A DNA stretch of 6,196 nucleotides from the NCBI GenBank assembly GCA_947452875.1, contig CANGEZ010000137.1, positions 1 through 6,196 of the forward strand, in the 5' to 3' direction. Source of the stretch: Chitinophagaceae bacterium (GTDB lineage Bacteria; Bacteroidota; Bacteroidia; Chitinophagales; Chitinophagaceae). Both the position numbers and the translations under genes were made by a program. Position 1 is the stretch's first letter, and each line of letters opens with the position of its first letter. Below are positions 1-5,030 of the stretch, piece after piece. Under the pieces are notes generated by a model, which saw nothing but the letters and a program-made list of their open reading frames with translations, searched no databases and was not told where the DNA came from.

Positions 1-2
1 CC

Positions 3-10
3 TATCTTTG
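3..10 (+). promoter_or_regulatory. Bacteroidota -7 promoter element upstream of infA
   Basis: TATCTTTG matches the TAnnTTTG -7 consensus of the Bacteroidota primary sigma factor. It ends 13 bases before the infA ATG. With the usual start a few bases downstream of this element, the leader would be under about 10 bases, so transcripts starting here would be nearly leaderless. The partner -33 element would lie left of the window and cannot be checked. The site would add transcription inside the ribosomal-protein super-operon, just before infA. Confidence 0.65.
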
Positions 11-23
11 CGCTCCAAAATTT

Positions 24-242
24 ATGGCGAAGCAAGCATTAATAAAACAAGACGGAACGATTATCGAGGCATTGAGTAATGCTATGTTTAAGGTTAAATT
101 GGAAAATGGGCATGAGATTTTAGCTACTATTTCTGGTAAAATGAGAATGCATTACATTAGAATTTTGCCAGGCGATAAAGTAGGTGTGGAGATGAGTCCA
201 TATGATTTAACCAGAGGAAGAATCATATTCAGATACAAGTAA
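24..242 (+). CDS. infA: Translation initiation factor IF-1
   Basis: IF-1 binds the A site of the 30S subunit during initiation and works with IF-2 and IF-3 to place the initiator tRNA. The 72-residue product has the family's usual length and is a single S1-type OB fold, about residues 7-70. Hallmarks visible are NAMFKVKLENGHEILA (19-34), ISGKMR (36-41), YIRILPGD (44-51) and SPYDLTRGRI (58-67). The ATG is the natural start: it gives MAKQ and lies 13 bases after a promoter-like TATCTTTG. There is no Shine-Dalgarno, as is usual in Bacteroidota. It is the first complete gene here of a run infA-rpmJ-rpsM-rpsK-rpsD-rpoA-rplQ. In this phylum secY and map normally lie upstream, outside the window. 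Confidence 0.97.
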   Translation: MAKQALIKQDGTIIEALSNAMFKVKLENGHEILATISGKMRMHYIRILPGDKVGVEMSPYDLTRGRIIFRYK

Positions 243-246
243 CAAC

Positions 247-258
247 GCTGGAAACAGC
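247..258 (+). other. Small GNRA-tetraloop hairpin in infA-rpmJ spacer
   Basis: GCTG-GAAA-CAGC folds as a 4-bp stem closed by a GAAA (GNRA class) tetraloop, 4 bases after the infA stop. A weaker TTATC/GATAA pair follows at 261-275. It is too short to be a terminator and has no T-run. It could be an mRNA-stabilising or protein-contact element, or chance. Confidence 0.3.
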
Positions 259-287
259 TATTATCAAATAGATAAAAATTAAAAAAA

Positions 288-404
288 ATGAAGGTAAGAG
301 CTTCAATCAAAAAACGCAGCGCTGATTGCAAAATCGTGAGAAGAAAAGGACGTTTGTATGTAATCAACAAAAAGAATCCTCGCTTTAAGCAAAAGCAAGG
401 GTAA
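288..404 (+). CDS. rpmJ: 50S ribosomal protein L36 (bL36), zinc-free form
   Basis: This 38-codon gene encodes the small basic large-subunit protein L36. The product begins MKVRASIKKRSADCKIVRRK and ends in NPRFKQKQG, matching the family along its whole length. Zinc-binding L36 carries three Cys and one His (CxxC...C...H). Here only C14 remains; the later Cys position is Asn (about N27) and the His position is Phe (F33). It is therefore a C-minus L36 with one extra residue in the first loop, as I recall for Bacteroidota. It lies 45 bases after infA and 36 before rpsM, in the expected operon position. An A-run instead of a Shine-Dalgarno precedes the ATG. Confidence 0.95.
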   Translation: MKVRASIKKRSADCKIVRRKGRLYVINKKNPRFKQKQG

Positions 405-440
405 TCGAATTATTTTTAAAACAAAAATTGAACAAAGCAT

Positions 441-818
441 ATGGCTCGTATTGCCGGTATTGATTTACCAAAAAACAAAAGAGGAGAAATAGGTCTTACT
501 TACATATATGGTATTGGCCGATCTACTGCAAAATACATTTTAACCAAGTCTGGAATCGACTTGAATAAAAAAGTAAATCAGTGGAATGATGATGAACAAA
601 CGGCTATCCGTAATGTCATCAACAACGAATTCAAAACTGAAGGTGCACTTCGTAGTGAAACACAAATGAATATTAAGCGTTTGCTTGATATCGCTTGCTA
701 CCGCGGATTGCGTCATCGTAAAGGATTGCCTTTGCGTGGTCAGCGTACTCGTACTAACAGCCGTACCAGAAAAGGTAAGCGTAAGACAGTAGCGGGTAAG
801 AAAAAAGTAACTAAGTAA
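441..818 (+). CDS. rpsM: 30S ribosomal protein S13 (uS13)
   Basis: S13 sits in the head of the small subunit, contacts the P-site tRNA through its C-terminal tail and forms intersubunit bridges to L5. The 125-residue product has normal length. Visible are the MARIAGIDLPKNKR start, the helix-hairpin-helix-like YIYGIGRSTAKYIL (21-34), the YRGLRHRKGLPLRGQRTRTN block (87-106) and a Lys/Arg-rich tail ending KKKVTK. The ATG gives the canonical MARIAGI. It stands between rpmJ and rpsK as in most bacteria. A perfect 10-bp hairpin begins 6 bases after its stop. Confidence 0.98.
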   Translation: MARIAGIDLPKNKRGEIGLTYIYGIGRSTAKYILTKSGIDLNKKVNQWNDDEQTAIRNVINNEFKTEGALRSETQMNIKRLLDIACYRGLRHRKGLPLRGQRTRTNSRTRKGKRKTVAGKKKVTK

Positions 819-824
819 TATTTG

Positions 825-851
825 TTGTCGGAAATATCATTTTTCCGACAA
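825..851 (+). promoter_or_regulatory. 10-bp hairpin just after rpsM
   Basis: TTGTCGGAAA (825-834) is perfectly complementary to TTTCCGACAA (842-851) around a 7-base loop, TATCATT. The stem starts 6 bases after the rpsM stop. It has terminator-like placement but no T-run follows (the next bases are TTATATTTA), and rpsK lies downstream without a recognisable promoter. Likely roles are partial termination, an mRNA 3'-end stabiliser or a processing site. The inverted repeat is seen; the role is inference. Confidence 0.55.
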
Positions 852-973
852 TTATATTTATACAGACTTATCATTTCTGAGTCAGCGCCGGATAGCTTAA
901 TAAGTCGGCAGGAGGGTTGGTTCAGCTTCGGGAAACTGAAGAATATTATTTAAGTACACCTTTATTAATTAAA
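852..973 (+). promoter_or_regulatory. Structured leader of rpsK with alternative pairings
   Basis: This spacer is unusually long for the operon and contains several complementary segments. GACTTAT (865-871) pairs perfectly with ATAAGTC (900-906). That stem can extend inward through TGAGT (878-882) with GCTTA (895-899), which includes two G-U pairs. An alternative stem, GCCG (887-890) with CGGC (906-909) plus CTT/AAG, shares base 906 and overlaps the first stem, so the two exclude each other. A further stem, TTCAG (921-925) with CTGAA (936-940), lies closer to rpsK. AGGAGGG occupies 910-916 but is 57 bases from the rpsK ATG. I see no TAnnTTTG motif. The stems are seen; regulation, for example by a ribosomal protein, is inferred. 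Confidence 0.4.
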
Positions 974-1387
974 ATGGCAAAAGCACAAGGACAAAAAGGA
1001 CAAAGCGCAAAAGCAGCAGCGAAAAAGCGTATTGTAAAAGTTGACAGTTACGGTGATGCACATATCGTAGCTACTTTCAACAACATCATCATCAGTTTAA
1101 CCAACAAAAGTGGTCAGGTAATTTCCTGGTCATCTGCTGGTAAAATGGGTTTCAAAGGAAGTAAGAAAAATACTCCTTATGCAGCTCAAATGGCCGGAGC
1201 AGATGCAGCTAAAACTGCAATTGATGCTGGTTTGAAAAGAGTTGACGTTTATGTAAAAGGACCAGGAAGCGGTCGTGAAGGCGCTATCCGTTCTTTATCA
1301 CAAAGCGGATTGGAAGTTTCCATGATCAAAGACGTAACTCCTTTACCACACAATGGTTGTCGTCCTCCTAAAAAGAGAAGAGTTTAA
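974..1387 (+). CDS. rpsK: 30S ribosomal protein S11 (uS11)
   Basis: S11 lies on the small-subunit platform near the mRNA exit and E site. The 137-residue product starts MAKAQGQKGQ, has a Lys/Ala-rich N-terminal tail (1-20), and then the conserved core: DAHIVATFNNIIISLTNKSG (28-47), SAGKMGFKGSKKNTPYAAQ (54-72), VYVKGPGSGREGAIRSL (92-108) and the terminal DVTPLPHNGCRPPKKRRV (120-137). The frame stays open upstream to a TTG at 917, but those 19 extra codons encode no S11-like sequence and overlap the inverted repeats, so ATG 974 is chosen. It is separated from rpsM by 155 bases of structured leader. Confidence 0.97.
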   Translation: MAKAQGQKGQSAKAAAKKRIVKVDSYGDAHIVATFNNIIISLTNKSGQVISWSSAGKMGFKGSKKNTPYAAQMAGADAAKTAIDAGLKRVDVYVKGPGSGREGAIRSLSQSGLEVSMIKDVTPLPHNGCRPPKKRRV

Positions 1388-1406
1388 TCAATAATATTTA
1401 TCAACG

Positions 1407-1461
1407 GGTGTATCATTAATTTTAAATGACCTTTACAATGATACATCGTCACTAAAAGGTC
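1407..1461 (+). promoter_or_regulatory. Candidate H-type pseudoknot upstream of rpsD
   Basis: Stem 1 pairs GGTGTATCATT (1407-1417) with AATGATACATC (1437-1447): 11 pairs, one of them G-U. The loop of stem 1 contains GACCTTT (1428-1434), which is perfectly complementary to AAAGGTC (1455-1461), making stem 2. The stems interlock, so both can form only as a pseudoknot with linkers of 10, 2 and 7 bases; otherwise they compete. Stem 2 ends 12 bases before the rpsD ATG, where it could obstruct ribosome loading. In E. coli, S4 represses its operon by binding a pseudoknot in the alpha-operon leader upstream of rpsM. A similar job here, immediately before the S4 gene, is inferred. I cannot say whether this structure is already catalogued. 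Confidence 0.6.
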
Positions 1462-1473
1462 TTCATTACAACT

Positions 1474-2079
1474 ATGGCACGTTATACAGGCCCCAAAACC
1501 AAAATCTCTCGTCGTTTCGGTGAACCTATCACTGGTAATGGCAAATGGCTGACCAAAAACAGCAACCCTCCAGGACAACACGGAGCAAGCAAAAAACGTA
1601 AAACACTTAGTGAATACGGTGTTCAGCTTAAAGAAAAACAAAAAGCAAAATACACTTACGGTTTGCTTGAAAAACAATTCCGCAAAACCTTCGAAGAAGC
1701 TGCTCGTAGAAAAGGTGTTACCGGTGAGAATCTAATTAAATTATTAGAAGCTCGTTTGGACAATACCGTTTTCAGAATGGGTATTGCGCCTAGCCGTCAG
1801 GCAGCTCGTCAAATGGTAAGTCATAAGCACGTTACCGTAAACGGAGAAATCTTAAACATTCCTTCTTACAGTTGTATGCCTGGTGATGTTATCAGTCTAA
1901 AAAATAAAAGTGCAGCCAACAAATCAATTGCTGATAATGTTCGTGGAAAAAATCCAAAATTCAGTTGGTTAGATTGGAGCGAAAGTGAATTGAAAGGAAC
2001 ATTTATTGCTTATCCTGAAAGAGAAAGCGTTCCTGAAAATATTAAGGAGCAATTAATCGTGGAATTGTACAGTAAATAA
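1474..2079 (+). CDS. rpsD: 30S ribosomal protein S4 (uS4), zinc-free form
   Basis: S4 is a primary 16S rRNA binder that nucleates assembly of the 30S body and helps maintain decoding accuracy. In several bacteria it also represses its own operon. The 201-residue product starts MARYTGPKTKISRRFGEPIT. The S4 RNA-binding domain runs from about 92 to 155, with ARLDNTVFRMGIAPSRQAAR (93-112), HVTVNGEILNIPSY (119-132) and PGDVI (136-140). The only Cys is C134, so the N-terminal zinc knuckle of C-plus S4 proteins is absent. The ATG lies 12 bases after a potential pseudoknot that may be its own control element. rpoA follows after 72 bases. Confidence 0.98.
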   Translation: MARYTGPKTKISRRFGEPITGNGKWLTKNSNPPGQHGASKKRKTLSEYGVQLKEKQKAKYTYGLLEKQFRKTFEEAARRKGVTGENLIKLLEARLDNTVFRMGIAPSRQAARQMVSHKHVTVNGEILNIPSYSCMPGDVISLKNKSAANKSIADNVRGKNPKFSWLDWSESELKGTFIAYPERESVPENIKEQLIVELYSK

Positions 2080-2105
2080 TCCTGAACCAATTCTCAACAA
2101 CCAAA

Positions 2106-2122
2106 CCGGTAATTCCGGAATT
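2106..2122. other. Short palindrome in rpsD-rpoA spacer
   Basis: AATTCCGGAATT (2111-2122) is a perfect 12-base palindrome, and CCGG at 2106-2109 can also pair with CCGG at 2115-2118 around TAATT. It lies 26 bases after rpsD and 29 before rpoA. There is no T-run, so it is not a terminator. The rest of the 72-base spacer is A-rich sequence leading to the rpoA start. Its significance is uncertain and it may be chance. Confidence 0.25.
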
Positions 2123-2151
2123 ATCAAATCAATTAAAACAACAAAATACAA

Positions 2152-3147
2152 ATGGCCATTTTTAATTTTGTTAAACCAGATAAAATTGTTCTTCAAAAAG
2201 CTAACGACTTCGAAGCTCAATTTGAATTTCGCCCTCTTGAACCAGGATATGGTGTAACTATTGGTAACGCTCTTCGCAGAGTGTTATTAAATTCACTTGA
2301 AGGGTATGCGATCATCGGTATCAACATTGCTGGTGCTGATCATGAATTCGCAACTTTGAAAGGTGTAACTGAAGATGTTACTGAAATTATCTTGAATTTA
2401 AAGCAGGTGCGTTTCAAGTCTAAAGTTGAAAACGATGTAAATACTGAAAAAGTAACATTGTCTATCAAAAATAAAACAGAATTCACTGCAGGTATGATTG
2501 CTGAAGCTTCTCCTGCATTTGAAGTAATGAACCCAGAATTGCTTATCTGTACTATCGATAGCAACACTAAATTCGATATTGAAATCACAATTGGTAGAGG
2601 TCGTGGTTATGTGCCTGCTGAAGAGCAAAAAGAAAAAAGCTCTCATTTTGGTTACATCCCAGTAGATGCTATTTTTACCCCAATCAAAAATGTAAAATAT
2701 TTGATTGAAAATACCAGGGTAGAACAACGTACTGATTTTGAAAAATTAATCATGGACGTTATCACTGACGGTACAATCCATCCTGAAGAAGCGGTTAAAC
2801 AAGCTAGCCGTATTTTAATTCAGCATTTGATGATCATCACTGATGAAAATATCACTTTCGATACTAAAGAAGATAAGAAAGAAGATTTAGTAGATGAACA
2901 AACTTTGCAATTACGCAAAATGTTGAAGACTCCACTAGAAGATTTAGATCTTTCTGTTCGTGCCTTCAATTGCTTGAAAGCTGCTAAAATCAATTCATTA
3001 AGCGAACTAGTTCAATATGAGCAAGAAGACTTGATGAAATTCAGAAACTTTGGTCAAAAATCTTTAAGCGAAATCGATCAGGTTTTGCACGAAAGAGGAT
3101 TAAGTTTTGGAATGGATTTGAGCAAGCTTAAATTGGATGATGAGTAA
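2152..3147 (+). CDS. rpoA: DNA-directed RNA polymerase subunit alpha
   Basis: Alpha dimerises to nucleate RNA polymerase assembly on beta and beta', and its C-terminal domain contacts promoter UP elements and activators. The 331-residue length is normal. The N-terminal domain (about 1-235) shows RPLEPGYGVTIGNALRRVLL (27-46), the dimerisation and assembly core, followed by SLEGYAIIGINI and TLKGVTEDVTEIILNLK. An acidic, charged linker lies near 243-255. The C-terminal domain (about 259-325) starts TPLEDLDLSVRAFNCLKA. R270 and N273 correspond to E. coli R265 and N268, which touch the UP-element minor groove, and FRNFGQKSLSEI is the second helix-hairpin element. It is co-directional with rpsD and rplQ. 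Confidence 0.98.
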   Translation: MAIFNFVKPDKIVLQKANDFEAQFEFRPLEPGYGVTIGNALRRVLLNSLEGYAIIGINIAGADHEFATLKGVTEDVTEIILNLKQVRFKSKVENDVNTEKVTLSIKNKTEFTAGMIAEASPAFEVMNPELLICTIDSNTKFDIEITIGRGRGYVPAEEQKEKSSHFGYIPVDAIFTPIKNVKYLIENTRVEQRTDFEKLIMDVITDGTIHPEEAVKQASRILIQHLMIITDENITFDTKEDKKEDLVDEQTLQLRKMLKTPLEDLDLSVRAFNCLKAAKINSLSELVQYEQEDLMKFRNFGQKSLSEIDQVLHERGLSFGMDLSKLKLDDE

Positions 3148-3152
3148 TTCAA

Positions 3153-3176
3153 TTTGATGATTTGATAATTTGATGA
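3153..3176. repeat. Three tandem 8-base repeats after rpoA
   Basis: TTTGATGA, TTTGATAA and TTTGATGA run head to tail, starting 5 bases after the rpoA stop. The last copy contains TTGAT, which can pair with ATCAA at 3180-3184. Short AT-rich tandem units like this are, from memory, common between genes in Bacteroidota genomes. They probably arise by replication slippage. No function is evident. Confidence 0.7.
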
Positions 3177-3198
3177 TGTATCAATTAATAAATCCAAA

Positions 3199-3221
3199 TT
3201 TTGAATTTTTACTTTTGAATT
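3199..3221 (+). repeat. Dispersed intergenic repeat, copy 1
   Basis: TTTTTACTTTTGAATT at 3206-3221 is identical to 5097-5112 and is the exact reverse complement of 5044-5059, both in the carA-aroQ spacer. The preceding TTTTGAA (3199-3205) is also shared with the second locus. The repeat contains TACTTTTG (3210-3217), which fits the TAnnTTTG -7 consensus, but I see no TTG at a suitable -33 distance. It may mark a dispersed element, and promoter activity is speculative. Confidence 0.6.
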
Positions 3222-3240
3222 TTTAATTTATTTCAATAAC

Positions 3241-3269
3241 ATCCTGTAATTCCTGACACGGTACAGGGT
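3241..3269 (+). promoter_or_regulatory. Hairpin in rplQ leader
   Basis: ATCCTGTA (3241-3248) pairs with TACAGGGT (3262-3269): 8 pairs, one of them U-G. The stem can continue with CC (3252-3253) and GG (3260-3261) across an ATT bulge, leaving the hexaloop TGACAC. The loop's TGAC is complementary to GTCA at 3282-3285, which includes the A of the rplQ start codon, so a weak 4-bp pseudoknot is possible. The hairpin ends 15 bases before the ATG. A translational control role for L17 is inference only. Confidence 0.4.
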
Positions 3270-3284
3270 ATAAAACAACAAGTC

Positions 3285-3806
3285 ATGCGTCACGGAAACA
3301 AAAACAACAACCTCAGCAGAACAGCTTCTCACAGAAGATCATTGTTGATGAACCTAGGTTGCCAGTTGATAACTCATAAGAGAATCTCAACTACATTAGC
3401 GAAAGCAAAAGCTTTACGTACTTACATTGAGCCATTGATTACTAAAACCAAAGCTACAGAAAGCAAGGAAGCGATCATGCACAATCACCGTATCGTGTTT
3501 AGCTATTTAAACGATAAACAAGCTGTAAAAGAATTGTTCACTGTTGTAGCTCCAAAAGTTGCTGATCGTCCGGGTGGTTACACTCGTATCATCAAATTAG
3601 GCGCACGTATTGGTGATAACGCAGAAATGGCTATGATTGAGTTGGTTGACTTCAATGAAATCTACGGAAATGGTGTTGCATCTTCTACTGAAGAAGTCGC
3701 AGTTAAGAAAACTCGTCGTTCTGGTGGCAAAAAGAAAGCAACTACTGATGAAGCTACTGAAGAATCATCTGCTGAAGCAGCTGCTGACGAAAGCACCGAA
3801 GCGTAA
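3285..3806 (+). CDS. rplQ: 50S ribosomal protein L17 (bL17) with C-terminal extension
   Basis: L17 binds 23S rRNA near the peptide exit tunnel. The 173-residue product has the usual core at about 1-127: MRHGNKNNNLSRTASHRRSL (1-20), LITHKRISTTLAKAKALRTY (28-47), DRPGGYTRIIKLGARIGDNA (94-113) and MIELVDFN (117-124). E. coli L17 is 127 residues. The extra part of about 45 residues is low-complexity: a basic stretch, KKTRRSGGKKK (141-151), then an acidic Ala/Glu/Ser/Thr tail rich in TEE and AAADES. Such tails occur in other Bacteroidota L17 proteins as I recall, and this one is probably disordered. It is the last gene of the operon, with an intrinsic terminator 25 bases downstream. Confidence 0.97.
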   Translation: MRHGNKNNNLSRTASHRRSLLMNLGCQLITHKRISTTLAKAKALRTYIEPLITKTKATESKEAIMHNHRIVFSYLNDKQAVKELFTVVAPKVADRPGGYTRIIKLGARIGDNAEMAMIELVDFNEIYGNGVASSTEEVAVKKTRRSGGKKKATTDEATEESSAEAAADESTEA

Positions 3807-3831
3807 TATGAGATTAATCTTTTTACATATC

Positions 3832-3860
3832 GCCCCGAAATTAAATTCGGGGCTTTTTTT
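3832..3860 (+). terminator. Intrinsic terminator of the ribosomal-protein operon
   Basis: GCCCCGAA (3832-3839) pairs perfectly with TTCGGGGC (3846-3853) around the 6-base loop ATTAAA, followed at once by seven T's (3854-3860) and more T-rich sequence. It lies 25 bases after the rplQ stop and before the carA promoter-like site, so it closes the operon. Confidence 0.93.
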
Positions 3861-3885
3861 ATTTTATTAAATAACTCGAGTTTAC

Positions 3886-3893
3886 TTTCTTTG
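3886..3893 (+). promoter_or_regulatory. Probable -7 promoter element of carA
   Basis: TTTCTTTG matches TAnnTTTG at five of the six fixed positions (T in place of A). It stands between the rplQ terminator and carA and ends 15 bases before the carA ATG, nearly the same distance as the infA element. No convincing TTG is seen at the expected -33 position. Position after a strong terminator is the main argument. Confidence 0.45.
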
Positions 3894-3908
3894 TGAAACT
3901 TTTCGAAA

Positions 3909-5015
3909 ATGGAACAACAAATACAAACATCTGCAATTTTAGTTTTAGAAGACGGGGCCGTTCTTCATGGTAAAGCTTTTGGAATGCTTGGAACCGCTAC
4001 TGGCGAAATCTGTTTCAATACAGGTATGACTGGATACCAAGAGGTATTTACAGATCCTAGTTATTATGGACAAGTATTAATCATGAATACGGTTCATGTA
4101 GGTAATTATGGTGTGTACACTGCAGACGTAGAAAGTGGCAGTGTAAAAGTGAAAGCTGTTATTGGAAAAAACTTAGAAGAAAAATTCAGCAGATTTAAAG
4201 CTGAAGGTTCTTTGCAACAATATTTTATAGATCAAAACATCGTGGCTATTGATGAAATAGATACCAGAGCACTTGTTTCTCATATCAGAACTAAAGGAGC
4301 CATGAATTGTATCATTTCTTCTGTAGAAACTGATGTTGAAAAATTAAAAGTTGAATTAAAGTCGGTTCCTTCAATGGATGGCTTAGAATTGGCTTCAGTA
4401 GTATCTACCGGAGAAGCATATACGCTAGGAGATGAATCTAGCAAAAAAAGAATAGCTGTTCTTGATTTCGGTGTAAAAAGAAACATCTTAACTTGTTTGG
4501 CTGAAAGAGGAGCTTACTTAAAGGTATTCAATGCGAAAACAAGTTTTGAAGAACTTGAAAAATTTAGTCCAACTGGTTATTTTATCAGTAACGGTCCTGG
4601 TGATCCTGCTCCAATGGATTATGCCATCAAAACTGTAAAGCAAATTTTAGATTCGGGAAAGCCTTTATTTGGGATTTGTTTGGGGCATCAATTATTGGCT
4701 TTGGCAAATGATATTCCTACATTTAAAATGCATCACGGACATCGTGGGTTAAATCATCCTGTAAAAAATATCATCACCGGCAAATCAGAAATCACCACAC
4801 AAAATCATGGTTTTGGTGTAGATCCTGATGCCGTAAGAAACAACGCCAATATAGAAATTACACATATTAATTTGAACGACAACAGTATCGAAGGTATCAG
4901 GGTTAAAAACAAAAAAGCGTTCTCAGTTCAATATCATCCTGAAGCCACTCCAGGCCCACACGATAGCAGGTATTTATTTGATGATTTTTTGGAAATGGTG
5001 GGGAATGTTGGATAG
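3909..5015 (+). CDS. carA: Carbamoyl-phosphate synthase small (glutaminase) subunit
   Basis: CarA hydrolyses glutamine and passes ammonia to CarB, which makes carbamoyl phosphate for pyrimidine and arginine synthesis. The 368 residues are slightly fewer than the 382 of E. coli. The N-terminal CarA-specific domain (about 8-175) shows GEICFNTGMTGYQEVFTDPS (32-51) and TRALVSHIRTKGAMN. The class I amidotransferase domain starts near RIAVLDFGVKRNIL (181), with NGPGDP (228-233), the nucleophile C257 in LFGICLGHQ, and H343 and E345 in QYHPEATPGPHD completing the triad. All catalytic residues are intact. carB is not in the window. Transcription is probably independent of the ribosomal operon because a terminator and a promoter-like site lie upstream. 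Confidence 0.97.
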   Translation: MEQQIQTSAILVLEDGAVLHGKAFGMLGTATGEICFNTGMTGYQEVFTDPSYYGQVLIMNTVHVGNYGVYTADVESGSVKVKAVIGKNLEEKFSRFKAEGSLQQYFIDQNIVAIDEIDTRALVSHIRTKGAMNCIISSVETDVEKLKVELKSVPSMDGLELASVVSTGEAYTLGDESSKKRIAVLDFGVKRNILTCLAERGAYLKVFNAKTSFEELEKFSPTGYFISNGPGDPAPMDYAIKTVKQILDSGKPLFGICLGHQLLALANDIPTFKMHHGHRGLNHPVKNIITGKSEITTQNHGFGVDPDAVRNNANIEITHINLNDNSIEGIRVKNKKAFSVQYHPEATPGPHDSRYLFDDFLEMVGNVG

Positions 5016-5030
5016 GCTGGATAGAAAGAA

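Noticed and set aside
152..370. Reverse-strand reading frame across infA-rpmJ
   Set aside because: It is a shadow of Lys/Arg-rich codons, spans two genuine genes and has no initiation signals.
885..941. tRNA-like look (GGATAGCTTAAT...GTCGGCAGG resembles a D-arm)
   Set aside because: There is no acceptor stem, no anticodon stem-loop of the right size and no GTTCRA T-loop. The resemblance is limited to a few bases of a structured leader.
917..973. 19-codon N-terminal extension of S11 from a TTG
   Set aside because: The extension encodes nothing S11-like, overlaps the inverted repeats and starts one base after a purine run. ATG 974 gives the normal S11 N-terminus.
835..1417. Heptamer TATCATT found at 835, 869 and 1411 in two leaders
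   Set aside because: It is short and AT-rich, and sits in different structural contexts (a loop, a stem edge and a stem), so chance is likely. Not reported as a shared binding site.
1384..1677. Reverse-strand reading frame over the rpsD leader and 5' end
   Set aside because: It is a Phe/Cys-rich shadow of the Lys-rich S4 codons, with no family resemblance and antisense to an essential gene.
3637..3870. 77-codon + strand reading frame overlapping the end of rplQ
   Set aside because: It is out of frame with the L17 tail, Lys/Leu-rich from reading repetitive codons in another frame, and runs through the terminator hairpin.
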